Shown piece after piece: positions 24,835 through 32,981 of a stretch of DNA of 64,000 nucleotides. Below the pieces are notes generated by a model. The model had not been told where the DNA came from. It did not search any database and saw nothing but the letters and a program-made list of their open reading frames with translations. The translations under genes were made by a program, and so were the position numbers. This stretch comes from Cryptosporangium phraense. Lineage in GTDB: Bacteria; Actinomycetota; Actinomycetes; Mycobacteriales; Cryptosporangiaceae. Positions within the stretch are counted from its first letter, which is position 1, and the number at the start of each line of letters is the position of its first letter. The stretch is taken from assembly GCF_006912135.1 (NCBI RefSeq), contig NZ_VIRS01000013.1, forward strand, positions 158,376 to 222,375, in the 5' to 3' direction.

Positions 24835-26862
24835 GTGCCCGTACTGCACGGCCGAGCCGGGGAACTCGGCGTGATCACGGCGGCGCTGGCTGCGGTCGGC
24901 CGGGGCCGCGGCGGCACGATCGTCGTCGCCGGGGCGCCCGGTTCCGGCCGCACCGCGCTGCTGGCCGAGGCCGTCGCCCGGGCGCCCGGACACGGGGTGA
25001 CCCCGCTGACCGAGCTGCCGGTCGAGCCGTCCGACCGGCCCGCGACGCTCGTGCTCGACCTGGCCGAGCGGCTCGCCACGCCGGAACCCCGGCTGCTGGT
25101 GATCGACGACCTGCAGGCCCGGTCCGGTGCGACGCTGCACGTCCTGCGGGCGCTGGCCAGGAGGCTGGCCGGCTCGGCGATCCTCTGGCTGGTGGCCTCC
25201 GACGCGCGACCGGCCTCGCCGGACGCCCGGGCCACGCTGTCTGCTCTGGCCGAGGCCGGCACCGAGCTCACGCTCGGCCCGCTGCCCCTCGACGCGATGC
25301 GCGCCCTCCTCGGCGACCTGGTCGGTCCGTTCGACGAGACGACGGCGACGCTGGCCGAACGGTGCGGCGGTGATCCCGGCCTGCTCGTCGCGCTGATCGA
25401 CGCGCTCCGGGCCGACGGCGCGCTCCGGACTTCGGCCGGCGTCACCGCCCTGGCCGGGGGCTTCTCGTCCGATCGGGTACGCGGGCTGGTCGACGTCCGG
25501 CTGGCGCAGCTCTCGGCCGACGCCCGGGCCACGCTCGCCGCCGCCGCCACCCTGCCGCCGCGGTTCCGGGCGGACGAGCTGGCCCGGACGCTGCGGCGGC
25601 CACCGGCGGCCCTCTGGGGCCCGGTGGCCGAGCTGACCGCGGCCGCGCTGCTGGTCGACCGGAACGGACCGCTGGAGTTCCGGCAGACCGTCCTGCGTGC
25701 CGTGCTGGCCGGTGCGCCGGCCGACGCCGACGCCGGCGCGTCGGTGATCCCGCGCCCGATCCGCGAGGCGTACTGGCGCTTCGACTGGGAGCAGGTCCTC
25801 CTCGGGCTGGACGTCGAGCTCGACCGGGCCCCGGACGAGAGCCGGGGCCTGCTCGGCGCGCACCGGGCGCTGCTCTACGGCGTCGTCGGCTGGGCCGAGG
25901 CGGCGCTCACCGAGACCGCGGCCGCGCTGGCCGAGAAGCGCGACCGGGGTGACGAGTTCGCCGCGCGGTGCTGGCAGAAGGTGCGTTTCCGCCTGCTCTG
26001 GGACGCCGGCCGGCTGACCGAGGCCCGCCACCACCCGGCCCCCGCCCCTGGGGAGCTCAGCCCCGGAGAGTCCGGCTCCGACGATCCCGGCGACGTGATC
26101 GACGTGGCCGTGCTGGACGCGGCCGGCCGTCTCGCCCTCCGGTCGGGCGATCGGGACGCCTACCGGCGGGCGGTGGCGCGGGCGGGCGAACTCGAGGCGA
26201 AGGGCCATTCCCCCTACCGCCTCGTCCGCGCCTGGTTGACCGCGCTGAGCACCGACGACCCCCGGGCGGCGTTAGGGCTGGCGGCCACCGGCGACCTCTT
26301 CGCTCGGACCGACGTGCCCGCCGGTATCGCGTTCGACCCGGCCGACCAACCGCGGTTCGTCCGGTTGGCGCTGGCCGCGGGAGCCCGCCGGGACGCGTCC
26401 CGGGCGGTCGAGGTGGCCGAGCAGCGGGCCGGGCGCAACCCGCGGTTCACGCTGCTGGCCGCGGCGGCGGCGCACGCCCGCGGCCTGCTCGAGGACGATC
26501 CGGCCCGGCTGCTCGCCGCGGCCGCGCTCTACCGCGAGACCTCCCGACGTCTGGACCTGGCCGCGGCCTGGGAGGACGCCGCCCGGCGCGGTGCCGACCC
26601 GGCCCGGCTGGACGCCGCCGCGGCGCTGCTGGAGCAGGCCGGCGTCCGTCGTCCCCGGGTGGCCGGGAGCGGGCAGCCGCTGACCGCGGCCGAGCGTCAG
26701 GTGGTGGAGCTGATCGTGGCCGGCGTCCCCAACCGGGAGGTGGCCGAGCGGCTGCACTGCTCGCCGCACACGGTCAACGCCCGGCTGCGGCGCGCGTTCG
26801 TCAAGCTCGGCGTGCACTCCCGGGTCGAGCTGCTCCAGCTGGCCGCGGACGACGGCATCTGA
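24835..26862 (+). CDS. LAL-family LuxR regulator with altered Walker A
   Basis: 675 residues from GTG 24835 (AGGAG at 24826-24830). The layout is that of a LAL protein but shorter than the usual about 900 residues, mainly in the TPR-like middle. The Walker A loop reads GAPGSGRT (residues 33-40): the invariant lysine is R39. Walker B LLVIDDLQ retains its acidic pair. The C-terminal LuxR helix-turn-helix is intact (LTAAERQVVELIVAG, LHCSPHTVNARLRRAFVKLG). Arginine at this place usually abolishes ATP hydrolysis, so the protein may be ATP-independent. Five bases separate it from the convergent LAL gene. Confidence 0.88.
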   Translation: MPVLHGRAGELGVITAALAAVGRGRGGTIVVAGAPGSGRTALLAEAVARAPGHGVTPLTELPVEPSDRPATLVLDLAERLATPEPRLLVIDDLQARSGATLHVLRALARRLAGSAILWLVASDARPASPDARATLSALAEAGTELTLGPLPLDAMRALLGDLVGPFDETTATLAERCGGDPGLLVALIDALRADGALRTSAGVTALAGGFSSDRVRGLVDVRLAQLSADARATLAAAATLPPRFRADELARTLRRPPAALWGPVAELTAAALLVDRNGPLEFRQTVLRAVLAGAPADADAGASVIPRPIREAYWRFDWEQVLLGLDVELDRAPDESRGLLGAHRALLYGVVGWAEAALTETAAALAEKRDRGDEFAARCWQKVRFRLLWDAGRLTEARHHPAPAPGELSPGESGSDDPGDVIDVAVLDAAGRLALRSGDRDAYRRAVARAGELEAKGHSPYRLVRAWLTALSTDDPRAALGLAATGDLFARTDVPAGIAFDPADQPRFVRLALAAGARRDASRAVEVAEQRAGRNPRFTLLAAAAAHARGLLEDDPARLLAAAALYRETSRRLDLAAAWEDAARRGADPARLDAAAALLEQAGVRRPRVAGSGQPLTAAERQVVELIVAGVPNREVAERLHCSPHTVNARLRRAFVKLGVHSRVELLQLAADDGI

Positions 26863-26867
26863 CCGGC

Positions 26868-29723
26868 TCATTCGTTGCCCGAGTCGAGCCGGGCGAGCAC
26901 CTCGTGGAGCTGGGCCCGGGACGAGATCCGCAGCTTGGGGTAGATCCGGTAGAGGTGCGAGCTGACCGTCCGGTGCGAGAGGTAGAGCTGCCGGCCGATC
27001 TCCCGATTGGACTTGCCGCTCGCGGCCAGCCGGGCGATCTGCAGCTCGGCCGCGGTCAGCTCGGTCAGCCCGGCCGTCGACGGGGTGTCGCTGCGGATGC
27101 CCGAGCCGAGCAGCTCGGCCCGGGCCCGGTCGGCCCAGAGCGGGAGTTCCAGCGCGGTGAACGCGGCCTGCGCGGCCGCCAGCTGGTGCCGGGCGTCGGC
27201 CACCCGTCGGCGTCGTCGTAGCCACTCGCCGTAGCTGAGCTGCAGCCGTCCCCGGACGAACGGGCCGGTCAGGTGCTCGCTGGCCAGCGCGGCCCGGAAC
27301 AGCTCCTCGGCCTCCTCGTCCGCGGCGAGCAGCGGCCGGGCCTGCAGCAACGCGATCCGCGTCTGCGGGCTACCGGTCCGTTCCGCGCCGACCTCGACGA
27401 CGTCCAGCAGCGGCCGGACGTCAGCCGTCCGCCCGGCCCGGACCGACGCCTCGGCCAGGTCGCCGATCATCCAGCCGCCGGCCAGCACCGAGCGGGCCGG
27501 GTCACCCGGCGTGAAGAGGCGCAGGAACGCGTCGGTCGCCGGGCCGAACCGCCCGGCGGTCAGCAGCGTGAGGCCCAGGGCGATCTGCACCTGGGACAGC
27601 AGCCGGCCCGCGCCCTGCGGCTGGACGGTGTGCTCGACCTGGGCGATCGTGGCCAGCGCCGGTTCGACGTCGCCCCGCAGGCCCTGGACCGCCGCCTCGG
27701 CCAGCGCGCTGGAGGCGGCGCACCGCGGCCGGCCGGTCCGCCGGGCCAGCCGACCGGCCTCGACGGCGTCGTCCAGCGCCGCCGACCACTGCCGGAGCAG
27801 CACGTGCGCCCAGGCCCGTTCGGTGAGGGCCTCGGCCAGCAGACCCTCCCGGTCCTGCGTCCGCAGCCGTCGGACCGCCTCGCTGAGCAGCGGGATCGCC
27901 AGCGTGAACTGGCCGATCGCGCCGGCCGCGGTGCCGAGGAGCTTGCTGCGGTCGCCGGGAGCGGGCTCGTCGTCGGGCACCGGCGTCTCGGCCAGGAGCC
28001 CGGTCAGGCGCCGGGCGGTGGCCTCCGGTGCGGCCAGCGCCTCGATCGCGAGCCGCTCGGCGTCCGGCAGCCGGCCGGCGGCGGCCCGCAGCGCCTCCCA
28101 GGTCGGGCGGCCCGGGTCGGCCCAGTGGCTCTGCTCGGCCACCGCGAGCAGCAGCGCGCCGGCCGCCTCGGGCGCGGCGGTCGCCGCCTCGCGGGCGGCG
28201 TCGCGGACCACGGCCGGTGCGGCCGGGGCGGCGTGCTGGGCCAGCCGGAGCAGCCGCACCCGCTGCCGGTCGGCCGGGACGAGCGGCAGCTCGTCGGTGA
28301 GGTCGGCCGCGCGGAGCGTGTCGTCCCGGTCGCCGAGCTGGTCGGAGAGGACCGCGGCCTGCACCAGCCGCCGGCCCCGGTGCGCGGGGTCGGCCGAGAG
28401 CGCGGCCGCGAGCTCGTAGCACCGGGCGGCCGGCGCGACCCGGCCGCGCCGCCGGGCCCGTTCGGCCACCGCGTCCAGTGCGTCGGCGAGTGCGGCGTCG
28501 GGCCCGGCGGCGATCGCGGCCCGGTGGTAGACGCGCCGGTCGGCGCCCGGGTCGTCGTCGGCGGTGGCGTCGACGACCCGGGCGAGGGCGTGGTGGGCGC
28601 GGTAGCGGTTGGCTTCGGAGGCATCGGCGTAGACCGCCCAGCACAGCAGCGGCTCGGTGAACGCGGGCCGTCCGGCGGTCATCGTGACCAGCCCGCCGTC
28701 CAGCGCGGGCAACAGCTCGGCGGCGTCCAGCGGACGGCCGGTGACCAGCGCGCCCGCGGCGAGCAGTTCGGCCAGCGTGCTGTCGGTGTCGGCGGCCAGC
28801 AGGAGGAGCAGGGTCCGGGTCGTCGGCCGCAGTCCGAAGAGCTCGGCGGCGAACGCCTGGGCCAGCCGCGGGGTCACCGGCACGCCGTCGAGCGGCCCGG
28901 TCCCGGCGCCCCGGCCGAGCGGCCCGGTGCGGGTGCTCCGGCCGAGCGGGCCGGGGTGGGTGCTCCGGCCTAGCGGGCCGGTGTGCTCGGCGCGGCCGAG
29001 CGGGAGCTCGTGCAGGGCCAGCGGGTTTCCGGCCGCCGCGCGTAGCCAGCGGTCCCGCTGCACCGGCCGGGCGTCCGGGTGTTCCCGGGCCAGCAGCCGG
29101 GCGGCGAGCTCGGGCGGGAGCGGCCCGAGCTCCAGCTCCGGCAGGTCGAGCGCGCCCAGGCCGCCCGCCGCGCCCAGGCCGCCCGCCGGGCCCGAGCCGC
29201 CCGCGGCGCCCGGGCGGTGGGCCAGCACCAGCGCGACGGACTCGCCGCCCAGCCGCCGGGCACAGAACGCCAGTGCGTCCAGCGTCTCCTCGTCCAGCCA
29301 GTGGGCGTCGTCGACCAGGACCAGCAGCGGGTCGACGCGGCCGGCGGCCGACAGCAGGTCCAGGGCGGCCAGCGAGACCGCGAACGGATCGGCCGCCGAG
29401 CCGCCGAAGGCGGCGCTCAACGCGGCCGGACGATCCTCCGCGCCGACCGCCAACGGACGCAGCAACCGGTGCAGGCCGCCCCACGGCAGACCGAACTCCG
29501 AGCGGCACCCGGCGACCCGCAGCACCCGCCGGCCGCTGCGCCGGGCGTACCCGGCGACCAGATCGAGCAGCAGGGTCTTGCCGGTGCCGGGGCCGCCGCG
29601 CACCGAGAGCGCCGCCCCGCCGCCGGCGTCGACGAGGGCCAGCAGCCGGTTGAGCTCGGCGTCCCGGCCCAGCGGTGCCGACTCCGGCCCGGTGCTCTGG
29701 GCTCGTGTGGTTACAGCGGTCAT
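26868..29723 (-). CDS. LAL-family LuxR transcriptional regulator with internal repeats
   Basis: 951 residues from ATG 29723. AAA module with Walker A GGPGTGKT (K49) and Walker B LLVLVDDAHWLDEE, TPR-like middle, and C-terminal LuxR helix-turn-helix (LTAAELQIARLAASGKSN, YLSHRTVSSHLYRIYPKL). Two low-complexity insertions lie in the ATPase half: a GlyAla-rich stretch (18-base DNA repeats, 29152-29205) and four LGRxxxxGP units (27-base repeats, 28889-28996). Their position between Walker B and the sensor region suggests expanded loops. It is divergent from the following alpha/beta hydrolase gene and convergent with the previous LAL gene. Confidence 0.92.
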   Translation of the reverse strand: MTAVTTRAQSTGPESAPLGRDAELNRLLALVDAGGGAALSVRGGPGTGKTLLLDLVAGYARRSGRRVLRVAGCRSEFGLPWGGLHRLLRPLAVGAEDRPAALSAAFGGSAADPFAVSLAALDLLSAAGRVDPLLVLVDDAHWLDEETLDALAFCARRLGGESVALVLAHRPGAAGGSGPAGGLGAAGGLGALDLPELELGPLPPELAARLLAREHPDARPVQRDRWLRAAAGNPLALHELPLGRAEHTGPLGRSTHPGPLGRSTRTGPLGRGAGTGPLDGVPVTPRLAQAFAAELFGLRPTTRTLLLLLAADTDSTLAELLAAGALVTGRPLDAAELLPALDGGLVTMTAGRPAFTEPLLCWAVYADASEANRYRAHHALARVVDATADDDPGADRRVYHRAAIAAGPDAALADALDAVAERARRRGRVAPAARCYELAAALSADPAHRGRRLVQAAVLSDQLGDRDDTLRAADLTDELPLVPADRQRVRLLRLAQHAAPAAPAVVRDAAREAATAAPEAAGALLLAVAEQSHWADPGRPTWEALRAAAGRLPDAERLAIEALAAPEATARRLTGLLAETPVPDDEPAPGDRSKLLGTAAGAIGQFTLAIPLLSEAVRRLRTQDREGLLAEALTERAWAHVLLRQWSAALDDAVEAGRLARRTGRPRCAASSALAEAAVQGLRGDVEPALATIAQVEHTVQPQGAGRLLSQVQIALGLTLLTAGRFGPATDAFLRLFTPGDPARSVLAGGWMIGDLAEASVRAGRTADVRPLLDVVEVGAERTGSPQTRIALLQARPLLAADEEAEELFRAALASEHLTGPFVRGRLQLSYGEWLRRRRRVADARHQLAAAQAAFTALELPLWADRARAELLGSGIRSDTPSTAGLTELTAAELQIARLAASGKSNREIGRQLYLSHRTVSSHLYRIYPKLRISSRAQLHEVLARLDSGNE
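28889..28996. repeat. Four 27-base tandem repeats inside a LAL gene
   Basis: Units 28889-28915, 28916-28942, 28943-28969 and 28970-28996 share the start CGAGCGG and stay in frame. On the minus strand they encode nine-residue units LGRxxxxGP. The copies have diverged by several bases each. Confidence 0.85.
29152..29205. repeat. Three 18-base tandem repeats inside a LAL gene
   Basis: GCGCCCAGGCCGCCCGCC occurs exactly twice (29152-29169, 29170-29187), followed by a diverged third copy. Encodes a Gly/Ala/Leu-rich loop (GLGAAGGLGA) on the minus strand. Confidence 0.85.
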
Positions 29724-29751
29724 GACCCTACTGTCGGAGCTCCGGCCGCCG

Positions 29752-29774
29752 CGCACATCGCACGATCATGTGCG
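29752..29774. promoter_or_regulatory. Inverted repeat between LAL gene and hydrolase gene
   Basis: CGCACAT-N9-ATGTGCG in the 154-base divergent spacer, 29 bases upstream of the LAL start. A possible operator. A direct repeat CTCCGGCCGC also flanks it. Confidence 0.35.
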
Positions 29775-29877
29775 TCCGTGAAGAACTCCGGCCGCAGTAA
29801 ATCGACGGATGCATCGCCCGGACGCCGTTGCGCAGCATTCGGACGGAACCGATTTCGTCGATCCGTAGGAGCTCGTG

Positions 29878-30591
29878 ATGCCCAGTCCCACCATCGTCCT
29901 CGTCCACGGCGCGTTCGCCGACTCCGCGAGCTGGGCGCCGGTGACCCGGTTGCTGCTCGACTCCGGATACGACGTCCGGGTGCCGCCGGTGTTCAACCGC
30001 AGCCTGTCCGGTGACGCGGCGTACATCAAGCGGTTCGTCGAGCAGATCGACGGCCCGGTACTGCTGGCCGGCCACTCCTACGGCGGCGCGGTGATCACGG
30101 TGGCCGGGGTGGCCGAGAACGTGGTCGGGCTGGTGTACGTGTCGGGCTACGCGCTGGCCGAGGGGGAGAGCCTGGGCCAGCTCCAGGGCGGTTTCCCCGA
30201 CTCCGACCTGGCCGCCAACCTGGTCTACGAGCCCTACACGCTGCCCGACGGCACCGACGGCACCGACGTCTCGGTGAAGATCGACGCGTTCCCGGCGATC
30301 TTCGCGGCCGGCGTCGACCCGCGGACCGCCGAGGTGCTCGCGCACTCGCAGCGGCCGCTCTCGGCGATCGCGTTCGGGGAGGGTGCGACCGCGGTGGCCT
30401 GGGAGACGAAGCCGGCCTGGGGGATCGTGTCGAGCGCCGACCACACGATCAACCCGGAGGTCGAGCGGTTCGGGTACAAGCGCGCCGGCCTGCGCGGAGT
30501 CGTCGAGATCGACGCGCCGCACCTGGTGATGCACTCGCACCCGGCCGAGGTGGCCGCGGTGATCACGGACGCGATCGCCGACCTGGGCTGA
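29878..30591 (+). CDS. Alpha/beta hydrolase, small esterase-like
   Basis: 237 residues, ATG 29878 after TAGGAG. It opens with IVLVHGAFADSASW (oxyanion region) and has the nucleophile elbow GHSYGG with S67. A canonical acid and base are expected near GIVSSADHTI and the late H in APHLVMHSH. It is a paralogue of the hydrolase at 57495-58193, which has the same start block and also S67. Family members act on small esters, lactones or haloalkanes, or on nothing known. It ends at a hairpin shared with the convergent XRE gene. Confidence 0.88.
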   Translation: MPSPTIVLVHGAFADSASWAPVTRLLLDSGYDVRVPPVFNRSLSGDAAYIKRFVEQIDGPVLLAGHSYGGAVITVAGVAENVVGLVYVSGYALAEGESLGQLQGGFPDSDLAANLVYEPYTLPDGTDGTDVSVKIDAFPAIFAAGVDPRTAEVLAHSQRPLSAIAFGEGATAVAWETKPAWGIVSSADHTINPEVERFGYKRAGLRGVVEIDAPHLVMHSHPAEVAAVITDAIADLG

Positions 30592-30606
30592 CGGCTCCGA
30601 CGGCTT

Positions 30607-30644
30607 CGGCGAGGTTCGCCCGCGACCCTAGGGCGAACCCGCCG
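30607..30644. terminator. Bidirectional hairpin between hydrolase and XRE regulator genes
   Basis: Left arm CGGCGAGGTTCGCCC and right arm GGGCGAACCCGCCG pair over 14 bases with one bulged A and a nine-base loop. It starts 15 bases after the hydrolase stop; the XRE stop codon lies in the loop. Confidence 0.65.
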
Positions 30645-31470
30645 ACGCGGCCCAGCTCGCGAGCATCGGCAGCACCCGCGCCGTCGGGGAGTCCGGTTCG
30701 ACGGTGTAGACGACGAGACGCTGCTCCGGGTCGAGCGGCCCGACCACCGACTCGATGCCGAAGCTGAGCGGCCCGGCCGTCGGGTGGGCGATGTGCTTGG
30801 TCACCGACGTGCGGAACGTGACCCGCTGGTCGTCCCACCACCGGGCGACGTCCGGATCGCGGCGGAGCTCCTGCACCAGGTCGACGAGACGCCGGTCGTC
30901 GGGATGGCGGCCCAGCTCGAAGCGCATCGCCCCGACCGCGGACTCGGCGAAGTCGGCCCAGTTGGTGATCCGCGCCCGGGCGTCGGGGCTGAGGAACAGC
31001 CAGCGGGCGAACGACGTGCCCGGCTCGAGCGCCGGGCCCAACACCGCGCTCAGCAGGCCGTTGCGGGCCAGCACCTGGGAGCGCTGCCCGAGCAGCAGCA
31101 CCGGGACGTGATCCAGCGCGCCCATCAGGCGCAGCATGCCCGGGTCGGGACGCTGCGCGACCTCCGGCTCGGCCCGCCGCCGGCGAGTGGCCGGGGCCGC
31201 GAGGTCGCGCAGATGCGCGGTCTCGATGTCGTTCAGTTGCAGGGCCCGGGACAGCGCCTGGAGCACCTCGTCGGTGATCGTGTGCTGGCGGCCCTGCTCC
31301 AGGCGGCCGTAGTGGTCGGGGCTCAGCCCGGCGAGGAACGCGAGCTCCTCCTTGCGCAACCCCGGCACTCGTCGCGGCCCGGGAAAGCCGACGATGCCGG
31401 CCTGCGCGGGCGTCAGGCGGTCACGGCGGGACCGCAGGAACGCCCCGAGGGCAGCTCGGTCGGTGGGCAC
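30628..31470 (-). CDS. XRE-type regulator with MmyB-like ligand domain
   Basis: 280 residues. The GTG at 31470 follows -10 hexamer TAGACT (31482-31477) by six bases, so a leaderless message is likely. N-terminal XRE helix-turn-helix with the family stretch PGLRKEELAFLAGLS and YGRLEQGRQ, then a C-terminal MmyB-like PAS-type domain (about 110-275) that binds fatty acid-like ligands in known members. Typically such proteins control a neighbouring SDR gene; here one is divergent at 31572, with a perfect palindrome at 31503-31523 over the regulator's -35 region. Confidence 0.9.
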   Translation of the reverse strand: MPTDRAALGAFLRSRRDRLTPAQAGIVGFPGPRRVPGLRKEELAFLAGLSPDHYGRLEQGRQHTITDEVLQALSRALQLNDIETAHLRDLAAPATRRRRAEPEVAQRPDPGMLRLMGALDHVPVLLLGQRSQVLARNGLLSAVLGPALEPGTSFARWLFLSPDARARITNWADFAESAVGAMRFELGRHPDDRRLVDLVQELRRDPDVARWWDDQRVTFRTSVTKHIAHPTAGPLSFGIESVVGPLDPEQRLVVYTVEPDSPTARVLPMLASWAASAGSP

Positions 31471-31502
31471 CCGGCCAGTCTAGGAGCTGGTCGGGTGTTC
31501 AC

Positions 31503-31523
31503 CCTGGTCATGGCGTGACCAGG
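31503..31523. promoter_or_regulatory. Operator candidate between XRE regulator and SDR gene
   Basis: Perfect inverted repeat CCTGGTCA-TGGCG-TGACCAGG. It lies 33 bases upstream of the XRE start, overlapping the expected -35 of its leaderless promoter, and 49 bases upstream of the SDR ATG. Suits autorepression and SDR control by the XRE protein. Confidence 0.65.
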
Positions 31524-31571
31524 CAGGACGCGCCCTGGCGAGTGAGGCGTCGCGCCGGTGGAGTAGGGGCC

Positions 31572-32321
31572 ATGACCGACACCCGTACCGTCCTGATCAC
31601 CGGCTCCACCAGCGGCATCGGCGCCGCCACCGCGCGTGGGCTGGCCGCCCTCGGGTGGCGCGTCGTCGTCACCGGGCGGGACCGGGCACGCGGCGACGCC
31701 GTCGTCGACGGGATCCGGGGCAGCGGCGGCGACGCGGTGTTCGTCGCCTCCGACCTGACCGGGCCGCCCGAGGCGCTCCGGGAGTTCGCCCACGCCGCGA
31801 CCGACGCGGCCGGCGGACGGCTGGACGCCGTGGTCCACAACGCCGCACTGTGCCCGGCCGTCGACACGGTGTCGCTCACCGACGCCGATCTGGAGGCGGC
31901 GCTGGCGGTGAACGTCCGGGCCCCGCACGTGCTGACCGCGGCGCTGGCCCCGGCGATGGCCGCCCGGGGTTCCGGCGCGATCGTCGTGATCGGTTCGTGG
32001 ATGGCCCACGTCGGGCACGCGTTCGTCGGGCTCTACTCGGCGACCAAGGCGGCCGAGATCCAGCTCGCCCGCAGCTGGGCCGCGGAGTTCGGGCCGCGCG
32101 GTGTGCGGGTCAACACGGTCTCGCCCGGAGCGACCCGCACCCCGATCAACGCCTCCGACGACGACGTCCTCGCGTCGATGACCGCCCGGACACCGGCCGG
32201 ACGTCCGGGAACGCCCGAGGAGATCGCGGACGCGGTCGCCTGGGTGCTCGACGACCGCGCGGGCTACGTCCACGGCGCGGAGATCGCGGTGGACGGCGGC
32301 ATCACCGCCACCCGGGCCTGA
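31572..32321 (+). CDS. SDR family oxidoreductase
   Basis: 249 residues from ATG 31572 (MTDTRTVLITG); an upstream ATG at 31515 would add 19 low-complexity residues. Classical SDR: glycine motif TGSTSGIG at residues 11-18, HNAAL in place of NNAG, catalytic YSATK, C-terminal VDGGI. NAD(P)-dependent oxidoreductase of unknown substrate. Divergent from the XRE-MmyB regulator, a common pairing in actinobacteria. Confidence 0.92.
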   Translation: MTDTRTVLITGSTSGIGAATARGLAALGWRVVVTGRDRARGDAVVDGIRGSGGDAVFVASDLTGPPEALREFAHAATDAAGGRLDAVVHNAALCPAVDTVSLTDADLEAALAVNVRAPHVLTAALAPAMAARGSGAIVVIGSWMAHVGHAFVGLYSATKAAEIQLARSWAAEFGPRGVRVNTVSPGATRTPINASDDDVLASMTARTPAGRPGTPEEIADAVAWVLDDRAGYVHGAEIAVDGGITATRA

Positions 32322-32325
32322 ACCG

Positions 32326-32883
32326 TCACGTCGTAGGGGTGCGGCGGCGGGCCCGGGAGGCTCTGAGGTTGAGTTGGTTGCCGCAGGTCTTCATGTCGTG
32401 CCAGACCCGGGTGCTGTTGCGGGACCGGTCGTAGAACGCGGCCGCGCAATCGGGGTTCTGGCAGGTCTTGAGGCGGGCCAGCGTGCCGGTGTGGGCGGCC
32501 AGCAGCGCCTCCAGCGTCACCAGGGAGGCGAGGCCTGCGGCGCCGTTCTTGCTCGGCCGGTACGTGGGCCGGCCGGCGCTGATCGAGATCTCCGCGGCCA
32601 GCGCGTGACCGGCGCCGCCGCCGGTGATCCAGCCCCGGACGTCGTCGCGCAAGGAGCGGAGCGGGGCCAGGTCGCGGGGGCCGACGACGAGCGCGGGTGG
32701 CTCCTGCCCGGTCTGCTCGCTCCAGGCCCGGAGCGACTCGTCGAGCCACTGCTGGGCCGACATTTCGTCGTCGAGCCGGTCCGGCAGGCCCGCAGCGGCG
32801 ATCGGGGACGTGTTGACCAGCGCCTGGACGAGGCTCAGCCCGCCGGGAGCGGGGGAGACCGCACGGCGGCCATCGGACGACAT
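32326..32883 (-). CDS. CGNR zinc-finger (ABATE domain) regulator
   Basis: 185 residues. N-terminal ABATE-like stress-binding region and C-terminal CGNR zinc finger: KTCQNPDCAAAFYDRSRN followed by TRVWHDMKTCGNQ. Three cysteines and a histidine are available for zinc; the namesake tetrad is CGNQ here. The family is regarded as transcription regulators. ATG 32883 follows -10 hexamer TATGGT (32895-32890) by six bases, indicating leaderless translation. It is divergent from the SDR at 32982, with several palindromes between them. Convergent with the SDR at 31572, four bases apart. Confidence 0.9.
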   Translation of the reverse strand: MSSDGRRAVSPAPGGLSLVQALVNTSPIAAAGLPDRLDDEMSAQQWLDESLRAWSEQTGQEPPALVVGPRDLAPLRSLRDDVRGWITGGGAGHALAAEISISAGRPTYRPSKNGAAGLASLVTLEALLAAHTGTLARLKTCQNPDCAAAFYDRSRNSTRVWHDMKTCGNQLNLRASRARRRTPTT

Positions 32884-32912
32884 GCGGCGACCATAACCCG
32901 ATCGACCGACAG

Positions 32913-32963
32913 GTGCGTAGCACTGACGGCAATGTCACACGACGTTGCCGTAGCGCCTACGGT
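32913..32963. promoter_or_regulatory. Divergent CGNR/SDR promoter region with palindromes
   Basis: The main element is ACGGCAATGTC-ACAC-GACGTTGCCGT (32926-32951; 10 of 11 pairs match). Smaller repeats flank it: GTGC-GTA-GCAC (32913-32923) and GTAG-CGC-CTAC (32950-32960). An SDR -10 TACGGT lies at 32958-32963, so the main palindrome sits between -35 and -10, a repressor position. Confidence 0.6.
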
Positions 32964-32981
32964 GGTGTCAGGCTGCTCGTC

